A DNA stretch of 64,000 nt from Erodium maritimum (GCA_963921825.1 OY997588.1:14336001-14400000), one strand, 5' to 3'; counted from the stretch's first letter, positions 22,728 through 35,742 are shown. Translations and numbers: made by a program. The notes: generated from the sequence alone by a model not told the origin.

Positions 22728-23338
22728 CTCTGCGGCTCCAAACTCACTCACCTTCTTCCTCCCTCTTATACCACTGAAATTCTCATACGAAAATGAAAAA
22801 GAAGGGGTTTGTTTGTGTTGTGGTTAATGAAACTTAGAAGGGAGCAGAGGGCTGACATGATGCTACTTGGCTACTCAAATTTGTCATCTGGGTAGGCATA
22901 CACGTTGACAAAATTTTCCGAGAAAACAAAAAAGAAAAAGAAAATTCCCCAACTCAAATGTGTGTTTTAAAGGGCTGCTTTTGTTTCCATATTTCTATAG
23001 AGAGAAGAAGCCCATGACATTTATTTTAGGTTTCAAACAGGCTGGAGACCTAGACGTTTTTCTATTTTGCACATCTGTCTATTCCTTACTCCCTCTTTGG
23101 CACCCCAGCAATTTTTAATTTTACTAAATACACGTACCTGGATAAAGTATCAATTGTGTTACTCTCCCCAAACATGATACAGACGTATTTTAGTGGTGAA
23201 ATCGGATACAAACCACTCTTAACCTAAGAATTAGAGAATCAATCCTAGCCACACACACCAAAAATCCAACATTCACCATGGTGACACATTATCACCCCAA
23301 TTTCACCAAATCTCACGCCAATTTCATCATTTCTCACA
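22728..23338 (-). promoter_or_regulatory. Upstream region of the DEAR-like gene
   Basis: The minus-strand leader from 22800 to 22728 is purine-rich and contains GGTATAAGAGGG, a possible TATA-like box about 40 bp before the ATG. 22850-23338 has no other gene. No DRE/CCGAC core was noticed in the proximal part. Confidence 0.3.
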
Positions 23339-24530
23339 CAAGTAAAGGCATAATTGTAAAAGCATGGTGTCATGTGGACAAGTGTCCATTTTTTTCTTCA
23401 CCAATTCATTAATTTAATATTTCCCGATTCGTTTGAACTCCGATTAGCTTCAAACTTGCGCCAATATTTTTATTTTTTCAAGGGCTTTAAATCAAGATCA
23501 ATCATGAATATATTTTGAAGCACGAAAATAAAAAGGTATATCGGAGTGATAAAAAATGTTGAGTGTTGATAAATCTTCACTAATAAATGTTTTATATCGG
23601 AGGTAAACTAGTGTTAAATGTTGATAAAAACATGTACTGAGGTGATAAAAATCATGTTCAATTTTGATAATAAGTGTGATAAACTAATCATGATCACTTT
23701 TGGAGAATTGGGTGATAAAACCAGTGTAGAGTGTTGATAAAACCAGTGTAGAGTGTTGATAAAACCAGAGCAAAGTGTTGATAAAAATTAGTCATATATA
23801 ATTTCTTTAAAAACCAGCCCCAAAATATAAAAAAATTTGTGCTTCAAAAAAACCATGTGATGGGGATGATAAAACACATGTAATTGAATGATAAACCTAA
23901 TGTTTAGTGTTGATAAAACTAGTATTCATAAAAAGCATGCGATGAGGTGCTAAAAACATGATCAGTTTTGGAAAATGAGGTGATAAAACCAGTGTAAAGT
24001 GTTGATAAAACCAGAGCAAAGTGTTGATAAAAATTAGTCATATATAATTTCTTTAAAAACCAGCCCCAAAATAAAATAAAATAAATCGTGCTTCAAAAAA
24101 ACCATGTGATGGGGATGATAAAACACATGTAATTGAATGATAAACCTAATGTTTAGTGTTGATAAAACTAGTGTTCATAAAAAGCACGCGATGAGGTGAT
24201 AAAAACATGATCAGTTTTGGAAAATGAGGTGATAAAACCAGTGTAAAGTGTTGATAAAACCAGTGTAAAAGTGTTGATAAATCCAGAGCAAAGTGTTGAT
24301 AAAAATTACCCAGATTTTTAAAAAAAAAAAATCAACACCGATTTTTTTTTCGTGCTTCAAAATATATTCATGACTGATCTTGGTTTATAGCCCTTAAAAA
24401 AACAAAACTAATGGCGCAAGTTTGAAGCCAATCGGAGTTCAAACGAAGCGGGAAAAAATTAAATTAGTGAATTGATTAAAAAAAATAACATGATAGTTTT
24501 ACTAAAAAGCCCTTACCACTTATTAAAAAG
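23339..24530. mobile_element. Inverted-repeat (foldback/MULE-like) element with internal repeats
   Basis: About 190 bp at each end are inverted copies. The best parts are 23398-23533 (TTGAACTCCGATTAGCTTCA, CAAACTTGCGCCA, CATGAATATATTTTGAAGCA) against 24346-24478 on the other strand. The outermost similarity begins near GTAAAGGCATAATTGTAAAA at 23343 and ends near 24523. I found no TSD. The interior (23540-24330) is non-coding and tandemly repeated. Family is uncertain: a foldback element or a long-TIR Mutator derivative. Confidence 0.65.
23560..24320. repeat. GTGTTGATAAAACCAG array with 246-bp higher-order unit
   Basis: The short motif (AGTGTTGATAAAACCAG and variants, about 20 bp) recurs a dozen or more times. 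A higher-order unit repeats: ACCAGAGCAAAGTGTTGATA at 23764 and again at 24010, with the same following text including CAACCCCAAAATA-like and CCATGTGATGGGGATGATAA segments. A third, partial copy starts at about 24282. Confidence 0.8.
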
Positions 24531-24664
24531 TGCTGTTTTTTTTGCAGTCAACTACTCAATTGCATCTCATCCATCCATTATTAAAATGGATGGCTTAGAT
24601 TGGTTCTCTAGTTTTTAGGTTAAGACATGGTTTGTATTTGATTTCTCCTCCGTATTCTAACCTC

Positions 24665-24705
24665 TCTTTCTTTCTTTCTTTCTTTTTTGTTGTTGTTGTT
24701 GTTGT
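24665..24705. repeat. CTTT and GTT microsatellites
   Basis: Adjacent runs of about five CTTT and six GTT units. Confidence 0.85.
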
Positions 24706-24797
24706 GAAAAACAAACTTATAGTATTAACTAATCTAGTAAAAGAGTCGGTACATAAAATAGACGACTTCAATATTTCATTTATAAGCTTTAAAACAT

Positions 24798-26924
24798 CTA
24801 GGGGAGGACTTAGGGGGTTTAGGGTATGCCACGGCATATCCTTCTCCGAGAAAATTACATAATATTGTAGAGCTTTCAGATATCTTCGATTTGATATTTT
24901 ACGGGTCTAAATTGAAATTCGTATGAAAAAATTATGGTCATATAAAGATCGACTGCGTGTTTAACCCCATTTTACTTGAAAATATAATTTTTAAACTTCA
25001 AACGTTTATAACACTTTCCGACTATTTATTCACAAGTTTTTGTACGATGTATTTGAAAAATTAGGTGTCGTTCGGGTATACATATATTTGTTACTTATAG
25101 TGTTTAATAATGAAATAGTTTTGACTCATTTTAAAAAAAAATAATCGCATTATATCATTTACTACATTGTAATCAGTTTAAATCTAATGATCGTACATAG
25201 TCATGTGAATAGTTTTTTTTTAACTTAAACGATGGATATTATTAAATGTTGACAATAAGAATACGTTGGAATGGATCCGGTATAAACTCTCCTTGTCATT
25301 CCAAGACAAGGGAGGAACATGCCGCCCTAACAAGGCAGTGAGTTGCTTTGTTCGTTGTCCGCTTAACAAAATCTAGTTGCACCTACTCGAGTCTAGATAA
25401 AAGGGAAATAAAATCACTTATGACTATCCCTAAAGGAGAGGAAGACTTTCTCCTTGTGTTGATCATATCCACTATGATCTTGCAATCATTTCTGATGATT
25501 GATCTCTGACGCGGTTCCTGCTCGAGCCACCGTAGTGTGTCTATGATGGCATAAGCCTCTACCAATCCTGGATTTTGGGGACCTTGAAAAAAGGAGGATC
25601 GGGCTCGAGTGATTTGACCCGTTTCATCCCTGCACACCCATCTTGTTCCTAGTTTTCCCGTTGAGGCAAAAAACGTTCCATCCGTATTAATGACCCAGGA
25701 CCCTTGGGGCAGGTAGGTCCAAATGGTTTATGACCACTATCTGTCTGAATGTGGGGTGTTGTCTTTGTCCCCTTTCGGTTTTTAGCTTCCATCCACCCCG
25801 CGTTTAGAATGGTTGTCGTATGTTGAATGGTTGAGGCACTAGAAGTGACATTCTTCCACACTTTCTTGTTTCTAGATTTCTAAATTTCCCATAGAAGGCA
25901 CCCCACTTCTCCTCCTCTGGTCACCGGGTTGAGACGTAGGATGGATCGCAAACATTTTGTAATGTCCCCACCTTCAGTAGGGAGTATTAAGCCACTTAGC
26001 CGCCAGTATTCCGCCGCCACCGGACACTTGAGTAAAAGATGAAACTCATATTCCTCCTCTACTTGACACATGAGGCATCCAGGTTCCATGTCCACTCTAC
26101 GCATCCGAAGTCTGGTCTCTACCGGGAGACACCCTGCACATGTGTGTCATAGGAATGTGCACACTTTCGGGAATACTTCTAGGGCCCATATTGACGGCCA
26201 AATGTCTGAGCGGACAGCCCCGGGATAGTGGTCAAGATTAATTATGTCTTAGGCCGAATTTACCGAGTATTGGCCAAGTTGCTCCCCTGACCAGTACCAT
26301 GAGTCTGAGAGAGCCGACTTACTCGTTGGCACTATAAGAATAGCCGCCTTGTCTCTATCGTTACATAGATTTTGGGTCTTCTCCTCATCCCATTGCCTCG
26401 TGTCTTGTGTCATAAGTCCCGTCACATTCAGATGTTCAAGCTCCGGGATTACCGTAGTTATCCAAGGTTCCGTTCCCAGGAGCCAAGGATGGCGAAGGGC
26501 TGAAGTTGACGATTTTGGGCCTACGGATCTCCTCGCCCCTTGTTGGACTAAGTCCTGGGCCGAGAGGAGACTTTGCCAGACAAAACTCTGATGTAAACCT
26601 CGTTTTGCCTCAAGAGCTGAGAAGTCCGGAAAGTATCTTGCTTTCAGGACCCGAGCCAACATGCTTGATTCTTCAGTTGCAATCTTCCATAGCTACTTGC
26701 CTAATAGCGTTGTATTGAAATATTGGAGGTTTCTCAACCCGAGACCTCCCACTTCCTTGGATTGAGCCATAGCCGACCAAGATTGCCAGATTATTGGCAT
26801 ATTACCACCACCTGAGGATTTCCACCAGATCTATATCTAAGACTCCCTAAACCGATTTTGATATTTTTTTTCTATATTCATTGTCGGCGGCATACCCTAA
26901 AGTAAAATTATGGATCCGCCCTTG
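24798..26924. mobile_element. hAT-like element interrupted by a LINE fragment
   Basis: The left end reads CTAGGGGAGGACTTAGGGGG then TTTAGGGTATGCC. The right end, reverse-complemented, reads CAAGGGCGGATCCATAATTT then TACTTTAGGGTATGCC. The paired ends and the GGGGCGGA-type terminus fit hAT non-autonomous elements. I could not confirm an 8-bp TSD (TAAAACAT against AAAATAGT). Non-LINE parts are AT-rich and non-coding. Confidence 0.5.
25212..26850 (-). mobile_element. LINE fragment, 3' part of ORF2
   Basis: A T9 run at about 25212-25220 marks the A-tail of a minus-strand LINE. Minus-strand frames give zf-RVT (LARVLKARYFPDFSALEAKR, HPWLLG, then CLMCQVEEEYEFHLLLKCPV at about 26085-26025) and RNase H of the RVT_3 type (GLVEAYAIIDTLRWLEQEP, then IIRNDCKIIVDMI, at 25580-25450). 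Endonuclease and reverse transcriptase are missing, so it is truncated at the 5' side near 26850. Frame changes are present. Confidence 0.75.
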
Positions 26925-27299
26925 AAAATAGTTGTCAAAGAAAAATTCGATTGTAATATGAAAAAATAAAGTGCGATAAATAATGATGAAACATATTATA
27001 ATCAATTGAAGAGTTCTGTTTAGGACGGTGTCTAAACGATGATTGATCCTATAACGAGGACTCATTTTTAGATAGGAGTGTAATCAAACAATACTCACTT
27101 CAAAAGGAGGGAGAATCAAAACTAACTCTGAGGTCTCTTCCTATACTGCCTCTTCTTCTGTTTTTCTTTTTTCGACGATCATATTTTGAGACTAGTAGAA
27201 ATTATCAAATACTCATTATGCTCTAAAATATTTGAGTGAAGTAACTTTTTTATATATTTAATTAACCTCTGGTTAGATAATTTTGCATGTTTTGACTGA
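26925..27299. other. Intergenic, nothing recognised
   Basis: AT-rich stretch between the hAT right end and the LINE 3' end. No gene supported. Confidence 0.4.
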
Positions 27300-28960
27300 A
27301 AATAAGTAACTTTTATTAAATAAAGAGTTTGTACAGGTAAAGAGTCTCCGAAGGGATCAACACACATAACTCTAGGACAAAGTAATCGTTGGAGACAGTA
27401 TTGAATTTTCCGTATAGACATGAAGGAAAGGTGGGGTTGGAAAATGAAAATGAAATTTCTACTTAAGGTAATTCCTAAACACTGCATATTGGGGGCGAAA
27501 CGACCGAACTTGAACTCATCAGTTGTAGGAGGTAGAGCATTCACCAAGGACCCCTCCTGAAGCCATTCTCTGAAGCCATAGGATCATAACATTCCTCCTG
27601 GTGAGGCTGCTTACCAACTCTCGCTTAATCATATCGGAGATCTCCAACGGACCCCCTCTTCACGCCACTCGTACCAGCCGTGGAGAAACCTGAAACTTTG
27701 GTTTCCTTACCACCAGAGAGTTGGCCACATACCAAATTTTTCCATCCGGGATCAACCCTCTTGATTGGGGTGCATACATGTGGTTCTGTACCATTAGGTA
27801 TAGTGTTCAGGATACAATTGGGCTCTTTCCTCGAGGTGAGGCGCCCGTATTTACAGTGTTCGGGGATAAGGTCCTAAAGCTTAGAGGGACGACCGGATAC
27901 ACCTTTTCTGTCCATGGGATCAATGTCCCTGAGTAAAAGAGGACGGTTATCAAAGCACCAGGGCTCATTGCCCCGGACACATAAGCTATCCTCCTCCGAT
28001 TAGAAGTAAAAGCCAAAGATCCCCCTGACCAATGTCCTTGATGACCAGACCCACGGCGGACCGTCCCCGAGCGTTGGTGATGATCCGGAGGAGAACTTCC
28101 TTCCAGGGAGGCCTCGAAGCCCAAAGTTTCCCTACCATGTCGAATTGTTGGCGGGCCAGCACCGATGGGTTGATCGGGAGTATGGAACCATGACCTCCAC
28201 CTCCTCATCCTCTTCAAGGGAACACAAAGAGATGAAGTCTTAGAGGGTTTCCATGGATGCGATCAAACAAGACGAATCTGGGGCCTTTGACGTTAGGGTT
28301 TCCTTCGGGGGAAGCATTATCTTTCGTCCGTGTACCTGTTTGGCAGGGATAATGAGTAAGGACGGGATCATTAGAATCGATCCGCATTAGGGAACGAGAG
28401 CCCCGCATGCTGTGCCTCCAAAGCCGAATCTCGATCACCGTCAACCAGAGCTTTCCCACAACTAGGATCTCGTTGCAATGGAGGCGGAGAATGATGTCTG
28501 TATCTAGAAGCGGGTAGAAGGAACGGTGGTGGATTGTTTGTAGCTGAAGGTACGACTTTGCTTTTCACCGAACGACCTCTTTTAAGTTTTCCCGACGATG
28601 GTGCTGGTGAGGAGAAACACAGAGAGAATGGCACGGTAGTCGTGGTGGTGAAGAATGCGTAAGAGGAAGGCCGACTAGGGTTTGCTTATATTTTCTCCTA
28701 CGTCGAGCCTTTAAAGGCGGTGAGATCTTCGAAGAGGGACGAGGAGGTGGGTTGGCAGAGAACTGCATCAGAAAGGGCAACGACTAACAAGACCAACATA
28801 GGGCACAGTAGTATCGACGATAATATCAACGACGATGGCAGAAGTTGAAAACTCCATAAATAAACGGGAGATACGATTTTACAAAAGAAACCCTCGATAG
28901 CAACCAAAGAGTTTGATAAAAAGATGCATGATAAGTTTGCATTTGTGCTGTAGCATTCAC
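27300..28960 (-). mobile_element. LINE ORF1 copy, degraded
   Basis: Minus-strand frames from 28780 to 27807 match the ORF1 at 38937-40660: LKARRRRKYKQT against LKARRRRKPKAT, and KRGRSVKSKVVPSATNNPPP against the RRGRSVKTLTV segment, followed by PPPLQRDPS. The low-coordinate end has TTTATTAAATAAAG, a LINE 3'-end style sequence. No ORF2 domain is present in this copy. Several stops and frame changes. Ends are approximate, no TSD found. Confidence 0.6.
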
Positions 28961-29440
28961 CGTAGGATATTTATTTTATAACAGAGGTATAAATAATTTT
29001 AACATAAATTTGAGGATAAAAATCCGAGTTTTTTATAATGACAAAGTAAGACAAATAAAGAGAATTAATATTTGAGGTGGAGACGGGTGGTGTCGTTTTG
29101 GGCAAGTGTTGAGAGGCAAAGGAAAAAGAATCATTGATATGTGATGGGTAAGAGATTGATTCACATATATGTATATATTAAATGTAAAAATATGCATTAA
29201 TCATTTTAATTTCTTTTAGGAGGTCGGTGGTCGGTGGATAGATACCGTTAGGAATTGACTTTCCCTCCACGCAATATCGATTTGGCTGTGAGGACATTTT
29301 TGTCATTGCATACAAAAGCATGTGTCGTGCTGTAAGCCTGTAAGACTGTTTGGTAGCATTCAGTTTCTTGAGAATCAGTTTCTGTGATACGGTGAAAATG
29401 ACGTGTGCTTGATAAAAAAAATAACAAAAATCGGGATAGA
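28961..29440. other. Intergenic, nothing recognised
   Basis: AT-rich, with a short TATATGTATATATTAAATG segment near 29166. No gene or element ends. Confidence 0.4.
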
Positions 29441-29444
29441 TATT

Positions 29445-30239
29445 AAGTTTTTTTTTTCTGAAACGGTGATTAAGGAAATGCATTACTGTAAAAAAATAAA
29501 TCATAAAAAGTAGGGCGTACAAGTCCTGAACTTCAAAATATTGTTCGGACTGATCGTAACTAACCCGACTCTTATGGACCCGTAGAAACAGTTTACTTTG
29601 GATAGTAGACACTACCTCAAGACATCCTTTTACCGACATTTCAAACAAAAAGTGCAGAAAACTAAAAGTCCAACCATACAGACTAAGGAAAAGCATCCAA
29701 ACTAATACAGTAATAAAAAGCAGGAGAAGATCGTGTGTTGTGCACATGGCTTTCCCGAAACGACCCAACACCGGCCATCCCGGGTCTGGGGGAATAGCCC
29801 TCGTCGAACCTTCCCCCCATCGTCGGGGCTCCTCACTGATCTAGAGGAGGTTGTTGGGCCCCCGTCTGTGGATCCTTCGTCTCCTCCTCGTCCACCTGTT
29901 GATGGTCCAGCACCACGTCATTTCTTCCCAATCCGACGCCGGTAGACGCCTCCCCGCTTCAGATCTGGAAGGATTCTGGGACATCCTTGCCGGAATGGCC
30001 ACAACCATGGACGAAGTGACTTAATGAGTGGTGGTCACAACTCGGGGCCTCGACGTCGCCTTCCCCGATTCTACATGTGATAGTCGCAGAACCGGTCAGG
30101 CCGCCGCTTGGGGTTCACCTAGAAGGCAAGGCCGAGAATCCCTGTGGCTTTCGTTCGATGGGGTCCCGGCCAAGTGAGGAGACCGCGACTACGGGGAGTT
30201 CGTATGCGGCGAGGCATCTTCGCGCACATTAGGGGCAGA
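29445..30239 (-). mobile_element. LINE 3'-end-like repeat
   Basis: A T10 run at about 29450 followed by CTGAAACGG starts a minus-strand block that resembles 44968-45300: shared features in order are AGTAGGGC...AAGTCCTG, GACTCTTATGGACCCGTA against GACTCGTACAAAAT, AGTAGAC...ACATC and CCGACATTTCAA against CCGCAATTTCAA. This is likely the 3' region of a LINE. 29730-30239 is GC-rich and not identified. Confidence 0.45.
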
Positions 30240-32270
30240 GAGGATGAGACCAAAGGAAGGTTCATGTCCAACAACAAGTATAACCTCGAGGGAGATGATC
30301 ACACTGTCTTGAATACATCGCCCTGGAATAAACGCCCCTTGAGTTTCAAAGATCACCGATTGTAGGAGGGGTCGAGCCTGTTAGCCAAAAGCTTAGACAG
30401 GATCCGGAAGATAACATTGCATAATGCAATAGGTCGTAGATTAGTAATCCTCTCCGGGTTTGGATTTTTAGAGATAAGGACAATAAATGTGTCGTTTAGG
30501 ATAGGCTCGAAAGCCTGAGTGGAAATTACCACTTTGATGAAACGCACAACCTCGTTTGCTTCCGTGGGCCAATAGTGTTGGTAGAAACGAGGATTCAACC
30601 CGTCCGGGCCGGGGTATTTATCCCGCCGCATTTGGAACACCGCTGCCCTAACTTCATATAATATGTCCAGGGCTAGGAGCAGGGATTGCTCCTGACCCGA
30701 TAATCTTGTCGGGAAGGGGTCCAAGACCGAATGATGGGAAGTAAAGAGATGTTGAAAGTAATCAATTACCAGCTCCCTCATGCTTGTTTCTTAAGTTATC
30801 ATGTGTCCACCGTGTCGTGAAGGGCTAGGACCGTGTTAGTGCAACAGCGATAGGAAGCAACAGCCTGGAAGAGTTTTGTGTTTCGATCCTCGTCGACGTA
30901 CCAATAATGCTTTGCATGTTGCCTCCAAAATGCTTCCTAGTTAAGTAAATCCTTCTCATACTGAATTTGTATCGCCTTCCTCCTATGAACCCCAGATCTA
31001 TCGACCCGGCCATTGAGATCCGTGATACATCCTTAACATCATCTGATATGGAGGGTATTCTTCCCATAGTAGTCCCGACCCCAATTGTGAAGCGAGGCGC
31101 CTACCTATCGGATGGCCTCCACCATAGCTCCTTTCGGATCCGTGTTCCAGTTCTCCTTAATTATTTTCCCACAATCAGGGTCCTGCACCCATTGGGATTG
31201 AAATTTGCACTTCCGAGGACCTTGATGTTCCACTTTACAATCGAGAGAAAGAAGAATTGGCCAGTGGTTTGATGTGGTAGTACCTGTCTTACCAAAATTC
31301 AGATTAAGGAGCCTATAGTAATACGGCCTAGAGATCATGGCTTGATCCAACCGGTACTAGATACGTCTCTCATGGTGACGCCCAACAACCATGTGTACTG
31401 ATGACCCGACATTGGCACGTCCACTAGGTCTAGATAATCAAGCACTTAGCGAAAGCCATCAATGAGCGAGCTCGGGTTGCTACCTCCACCTATTGTTTCA
31501 AATGAATCCAAGATACCATTTAGATCACCAATGAAAATCCACTCCGTCTTGGCTTGCTGGTGAAGACGACGTAGAAGCTCCCAAGTCAGATGTCTCAAGT
31601 CCCGTTGTTGCTCCCTATAGCCCCCGTGTAACGTAATCCATCATAACCCGGGGCCAAGAATTCAACACCAATGAATCGATCATCCACCGGTCATTGATCA
31701 ATTTGCACACCCGATACCCAAAACAGAGCCAAGCCCCGTTGTGTGTTCGAAACAAGGACACATATATGACCCACAAACCCAGACGATATGGTCAAGATGA
31801 GGCACCCTTGACGCGATAACAAGGTCTCAGAGAGGAATAAGATATGGGGCTTACGATCCTGGAGAAGATGTCGGAGTGTTGTTTGTGGGTGCGAGGACCC
31901 ATTCCCTGGCAGTTCCAGGCAAGGATACAGAAGTTTGGTTTCTTGGGAAAGGGGTTTGGGTTCAAAAATTGCTCAGAGCCCGGATTGACCCACCGTTGAC
32001 ATTGCGACATTGGGGTTGGTGTGAAAGACCCAAAACTGTCGGGTTCATAGACAGAGACGTCAGAGTCGTAGGCTTAGAGGGCGTTTTCCCTTGAATCAGT
32101 TGTAAATTCGGGGTAAAAACTCAAAAGGTCGAGAAGATCGAGGTTAGGAGACCACCAGACAGGGTTCCTAGGGAAGATGAACGTCGTCATTGCGACGGAA
32201 AGGAGACATCGATCTTGTTCCGGAAGGAACGATGCCGTCTAGAGCGTATGGCCACCTAGACTAGTGGTTC
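30240..32270 (-). mobile_element. LINE fragment, endonuclease and N-terminal reverse transcriptase
   Basis: The minus strand starts with the end of a GC-rich ORF1-like part (32270-32020), then the endonuclease opening ILAWNCQGMGPRTHKQ at about 31920. Reverse transcriptase follows at 30781-30240: DKYPGPDGLNPRFYQHYW, IVLISKNPNPERITNLRPIA, LCNVIFRILSKLLANRLDP and QGAFIPGRCIQDSVI. The RT palm motif FADD and everything downstream are missing; the sequence ends abruptly near 30240. Stops and shifts are present. Confidence 0.75.
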
Positions 32271-32289
32271 TAAAGAAACCTTAACAAAG

Positions 32290-35200
32290 CTCGTATTGAG
32301 ATTTAATTGTAAGAAACTCAAACAATAGTGTACATATATTTCTACCTCTTTTAATTGGAGATTAGCAAATAAAATAGTACATGAGTAGTTCGTGCAGTAC
32401 ATGGAGTAGTTCCAAAAGTCAACCAACAACAACTAACACACGAAAGCTCTTAGTGACCCAATCGTAAAACAAATTAACCAACCGCTTAAGCGGGACAACA
32501 AAATCACAAATCAAACAACGACCAACCAAGGTGGCAACCCACATATCCATTAATCCACCAATGCGTCATAACCACCTGAGTATCGTTCGTTAACCAACCT
32601 CGATCTCAACCGATCGGCATCATGGATCCTCTAAGGTGGACAACACACCGCGATTAAGGTTCAAATCAAATACGGTAAAACTTAAACAGCACACTTAACA
32701 AACGAGCTCTTGTCGTTTCGACTCTACGCATAAGATATTCGCGTCACTGAGCACTACGACTTGAACCACCTAATTGATGTACGGTCCGAGATTTGAAAAA
32801 TCATTTCAAATTGCAACCAGGCTCTGATACCAAATTGTCACTCCCCTAATCCGGTATTGACCGGACCCGAGACGTGACTTGGGTGAAGTTAAATAAAAGA
32901 AGTAAAAACAACTTAAATAGATTAAAGGATCCAAAGTTGGTTCAACAACCACATAGTAAATAAGTCAACTGAATCAATACAAATTTCAAATGTAACGTAC
33001 GTCTCTAATGCGTAAAAGTAAAAGGGACATTACTCCCGGACCTTCGCTAGCTCCATGCTTCGCGATGTCCTCTACTCCAAAGCATAGCTATCACCTGTAG
33101 AAAATACAGTAAAGGGGTGAGCTTGACGCTCAGTAGGGAATACCATAAAAACCACCTCTTACCGTTTTACGATGAACGCAAAACCAAGATTTAGGGTTTA
33201 ACATTAAATACAAGGTTTAGTAAACGTAAAGCGACACTTAAACATTTTAAAGCCAACTTGGTTCACTGGTCACTCCCCAAACCAACACCCTCCAACCTCA
33301 ACTCGACAAGGGCAAAAGATCAAAGCAACACCGGAATAGTCAACCAAAGAAACCACCACAGCCCCAAGCACCATAACACTCAACATAGTAAAGCTCAATC
33401 AAACCAAGGTAAAAACAACACAACAATTCACAGCTAAAGCACGGTCTCGGGAGTAACCCGCTCGGCCCGGCAAAGCCGTGCACAACTTTCCCCAACACAA
33501 AGTCGAGAGAGGCGGTTGACCCATCTGTGGAACACAGGCCCAGCCTCTTCACGGAACAACCTCATTGCGAAACACAGGCCCAACCTCTTCGCAGAACAAC
33601 CTCATCGCGGAACACAGGCCCAGCCTCTTCGCGAAACAACCTCATTGCGGCATCGCGGAACAACCTCATCGCGGAACACAGGCCCAACCTCTTCGCGGAA
33701 CAACCTCATCGCGGAACACCTTCCTCAAGTAACCAACCTCAACCACAATCACAATCAAAAGCACAATCATAATCACAACAACAGGTAACCACAGTACCAC
33801 CACCACAATCATGATCACGTCGGTTTATCACTCACCCGACCATATCACAACCAACGATTCACATCATAATAATCACGACACACTTGCCCACACATAGCAG
33901 CGACATATCACACCGAATATTAATATGCTTTGACCCTTGATTACACTCTCAACTGTTCCGCACTTACCATCCCTTACCGACACCACACTCCACATGGTAA
34001 CCCCACCGGCTTAACTGGTATTCGTCCCCCAACATCCCCAAATCAACAGATCATATAAACAGGAATAAAGTCGCCCAATCACCATATGCATCATCAAGTT
34101 CAACTCTACTCGTTTTCATGTTCATTATTTATTAACCGTTCAAGCATCAAATAGCACACAAGTAGATACATTCAGCACACAATTCCTACGGGCGCGACAT
34201 GGCCCAATTCTACCAGCACAGCAATTTCCCAAGATAGAATCGTTAATACGTCTACGCTAGTTATTCACATCCTACATGCATACTAGTTTGTTATCCGGTT
34301 ATTAGGTTTCCCTATATGCATTCTAGTGCAACCGTATTAAAGTGGGTATCGTGGTAATCCCTACCTCTAGACGAACCGACTGATGCGTCTCCTAGTTGTT
34401 GACGTCCTGGCCAACACCGGTCTTCTTCGTGCTCGGGGTAAAGGCCTGGTTTAACACAAAAGGGACGGTATCAATCCCGGTCCAAACCGTAACGGTCCTC
34501 AAATTTAATAATTAAGTCCAATAATTAGATTTGTCCAAAAGTCCTTTAGAAGTCCGAAGTCCAAGTATTTATCTTATTTTAAGTCAAAATATTAATTAAT
34601 TAATTAATTAATCTGGCCTGACCCGGATCCGACCCGAGTCCGAGATACGGACCCGAATCCGACCCGGATCCGACCCGTCCACGTCGTCCGGCCAGGACCT
34701 GACCCGAGCCCGACCCAGACCCGGACCCGGCTCAGAACCCGGACCTCAGATCCAGTCCAGGCCCGAACCAAGTTCGGCCCAAGGCCCAGACCGGAGCTAA
34801 GGCCTGATCCCGAGTACCGTCCCTGGCCCGAGCCCAACTCGCTCAGGTCCGGTGAAGCGTCTAGGGTTCCGGTTGATTTTGGCGACGACGACGACGGCGA
34901 CGGCAACGGTGCTTGAGGGTGTGTTTCCACGGCGGTGAGGGCGTTAGAGGCTCGGGATGGGTGTTCCACGGCGGTCAGGGCGTCAGAGGAAGAAGAAGAG
35001 GCGAGGGGAACTGGCTGGCGTGGTTCTCCGTCCGGAACTGACGTCGTGGCGAGCTCGCCGGCGAGGAAACATCAGGTCTGACGCGTGCGAACTCCGACGA
35101 CTCTCTACACCTAAAACCGACCTCAAAAGTTCGCGAGGGAGCGAAACTTAGGGGAGAAAAGGAGTCGGAAATGACGAGTCGAGGTCGGATTTCATCTTAC

Positions 35201-35742
35201 CGACTCAGATCTGCTTGATTCCGGCGAGGCGAGGTCGAGACGCGCGCAACGGCGCTGCTTCGTGACGTGCTGAGGAGGAAGAAGACGAAGGAGGCGAGAG
35301 GGCTTCAGGGTTGCGATGAAATTGGAGCTGAGGGGAGATCCGGGTGTGAGTGGAGAAGAAGAAGAAGATGAGGAGGAGGAGGTGGTGGAGAACGTCTCCG
35401 GCGAGCTTCGGGGAAGCAGAGAGAGTTCGAGAGAGAGACGGAGGCGAGGAGGATGATGTCTAGGGATGCGTGCGAGGCAAATGGTATCTAAAACGGCGCT
35501 GGCGAGGTTTTGTGCTAGGGTTTTGGGGTGCATGGGCCTTGGGCCGGTCCTGGTGCGCGCACGCGTAATGGGCCTGGTCTGGCTTGGCCCAAAGTCGAGT
35601 CTGATCAGGGCCAAACCTGATTCCCCCTTCTTCATTTTTGAAATTCCTTTTTTTTTTGCCCTCGCTCCAAATTCTCAATCCGTTTTCCAATCTCGTCGTT
35701 TTAAAACCGAAAATTAGACAATTAAGATACCAGGACTTTACA
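32290..35742 (-). mobile_element. Giant-LTR gypsy fossil, copy 2: LTR, PBS and leader
   Basis: The LTR occupies 32836-35742 on the minus strand (TGTAAAGTCCTGG ... GTCACTCCC complement, ending TGACA). Directly next to it, 32821-32833 reads the complement of TGGTATCAGAGC, the tRNA-iMet primer-binding site, and about 530 bp of leader follow to 32290. No gag-pol is present, so this is a truncated 5' end. It belongs to the family of the solo LTRs at 8341 and 36124. Flanks show no TSD, as expected of a truncated copy. It is broken. Confidence 0.8.
33527..33725 (-). repeat. Minisatellite inside LTR copy 2
   Basis: A unit of about 41 bp (GGAACACAGGCCCAACCTC, then TTCGCGGAACAACCTCATCG) is repeated four to five times. 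Confidence 0.85.

Noticed and set aside
23560-24320. CRISPR-like array
   Set aside because: The repeats are contiguous, diverged and in a plant inverted-repeat element; there are no unique spacers or cas genes.
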